From assembly GCA_964473155.1 (NCBI GenBank), contig CAYYNT010000001.1, forward strand, positions 164,079 to 228,078: a stretch of DNA of 64,000 bases, given 5' to 3'. The first letter of the stretch is position 1. The number at the start of each line of letters is the position of its first letter. Origin of the DNA: JAJFUG01 sp964473155 (GTDB taxonomy: Bacteria > Gemmatimonadota > Glassbacteria > GWA2-58-10). Position numbers and translations under genes: made by a program. This document shows, one piece after another, positions 63,918-64,000 of the stretch. Under the pieces are notes generated by a model. It was not told where the DNA came from. It worked only from the letters and a program-made list of their open reading frames with translations, and searched no databases.

Positions 63918-64000
63918 TCAGTTCACTAATCCTGCGCCGCTCGGCAGGTTGATTATTCTCTCTGCGAGATTTTCGGTAAAAGCAAGTTCCATCCGCGGAC
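63918..64000 (-). CDS. Aminotransferase (DegT/DnrJ/EryC1, LegC-like), C-terminal end, cut by window edge
   Basis: Only 27 codons are in the window: they end with ENLAERIINLPSGAGLVN before TGA at 63920-63918. That ending, especially RIINLPSG, is what sugar aminotransferases such as LegC and PseC show just before the stop. It lies 93 bases upstream of the formyltransferase gene in the same direction, so the operon continues to the right. The identification is from the ending alone. Confidence 0.6.
   Translation of the reverse strand, partial: PRMELAFTENLAERIINLPSGAGLVN

Noticed and set aside
1..64000. CRISPR arrays, phage genes, complete insertion sequences, rRNA genes
   Set aside because: No regularly spaced repeats, integrases, capsid or terminase genes, transposases or rRNA sequences were seen. 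The only mobile traces are the two small inverted-repeat elements.

Overview
The window is a bacterial chromosome segment of moderately high G+C content, dense on both strands. TamA/TamB-like outer-membrane assembly proteins, several signal-peptide or lipoprotein-type proteins and a large surface-glycan region point to a diderm (Gram-negative) bacterium. A flagellar hook-length-control-like protein and a likely RpoN promoter at the left edge suggest motility. The mix of Tat-exported sulfatase, Kelch-type secreted proteins, DUF5107/TPR proteins and carbamoyltransferase modules resembles uncultured FCB-type lineages (for example Latescibacterota or Glassbacteria-like groups). That placement is only an impression; no rRNA gene or marker in the window settles it.

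Layout, 1-16 kb: a minus-strand FliK-like gene cut by the window edge; tamA and tamB; two exported TPR proteins with a shared C-terminal module; a phospho-sugar mutase; and a large secreted DUF5107-TPR protein. 16-34 kb: tRNA-Leu(CAA) with a near-ideal promoter and terminator; a three-gene DUF5989/carbamoyltransferase/SxtJ operon whose first gene encodes only 52 residues; an inner-membrane acyltransferase; an operon of a small helix-turn-helix protein and an RpoD-type sigma factor; a lone receiver; an NtrC-type regulator with its histidine kinase; tRNA-Pro(CGG); a stress/repair run (surE, pcm, VTT membrane protein); an SDR; a Tat-exported Gfo/Idh oxidoreductase; and a lipoprotein amidohydrolase. 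34-42 kb: a compact five-gene operon of secreted proteins (two Kelch proteins, a lipoprotein with duplicated domains, a Tat-exported sulfatase and a CBM9-like/transglutaminase-like protein), probably for binding and desulfating an external polymer.

42-45 kb: a DUF438 hemerythrin/PAS sensor overlapping a DUF1858-DUF2249 gene. From 44.4 kb to the right edge almost everything concerns surface carbohydrate. There is a nucleotide-sugar epimerase, a WlbA-like dehydrogenase, about seven glycosyltransferases, and a distinctive set made of a Cys-cluster protein, a deacetylase-like protein, a GNAT-like protein, an amino-acid adenylation enzyme and a stand-alone carrier protein. This is followed by a minus-strand nonulosonic-acid pathway: CBS-nucleotidyltransferase, NeuB-type synthase, CMP-sugar synthetase, NeuD-like acyltransferase, PIG-L deacetylase, sugar N-formyltransferase and the last residues of an aminotransferase at the edge. 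The early steps (dehydratase, hydrolysing epimerase) must lie to the right or elsewhere.

Two small inverted-repeat elements without transposase, at 16.3 and 33.8 kb, look like MITEs. A headless radical-SAM remnant at 55.2 kb marks past rearrangement in the glycan region. No CRISPR array, phage or complete insertion sequence was seen.
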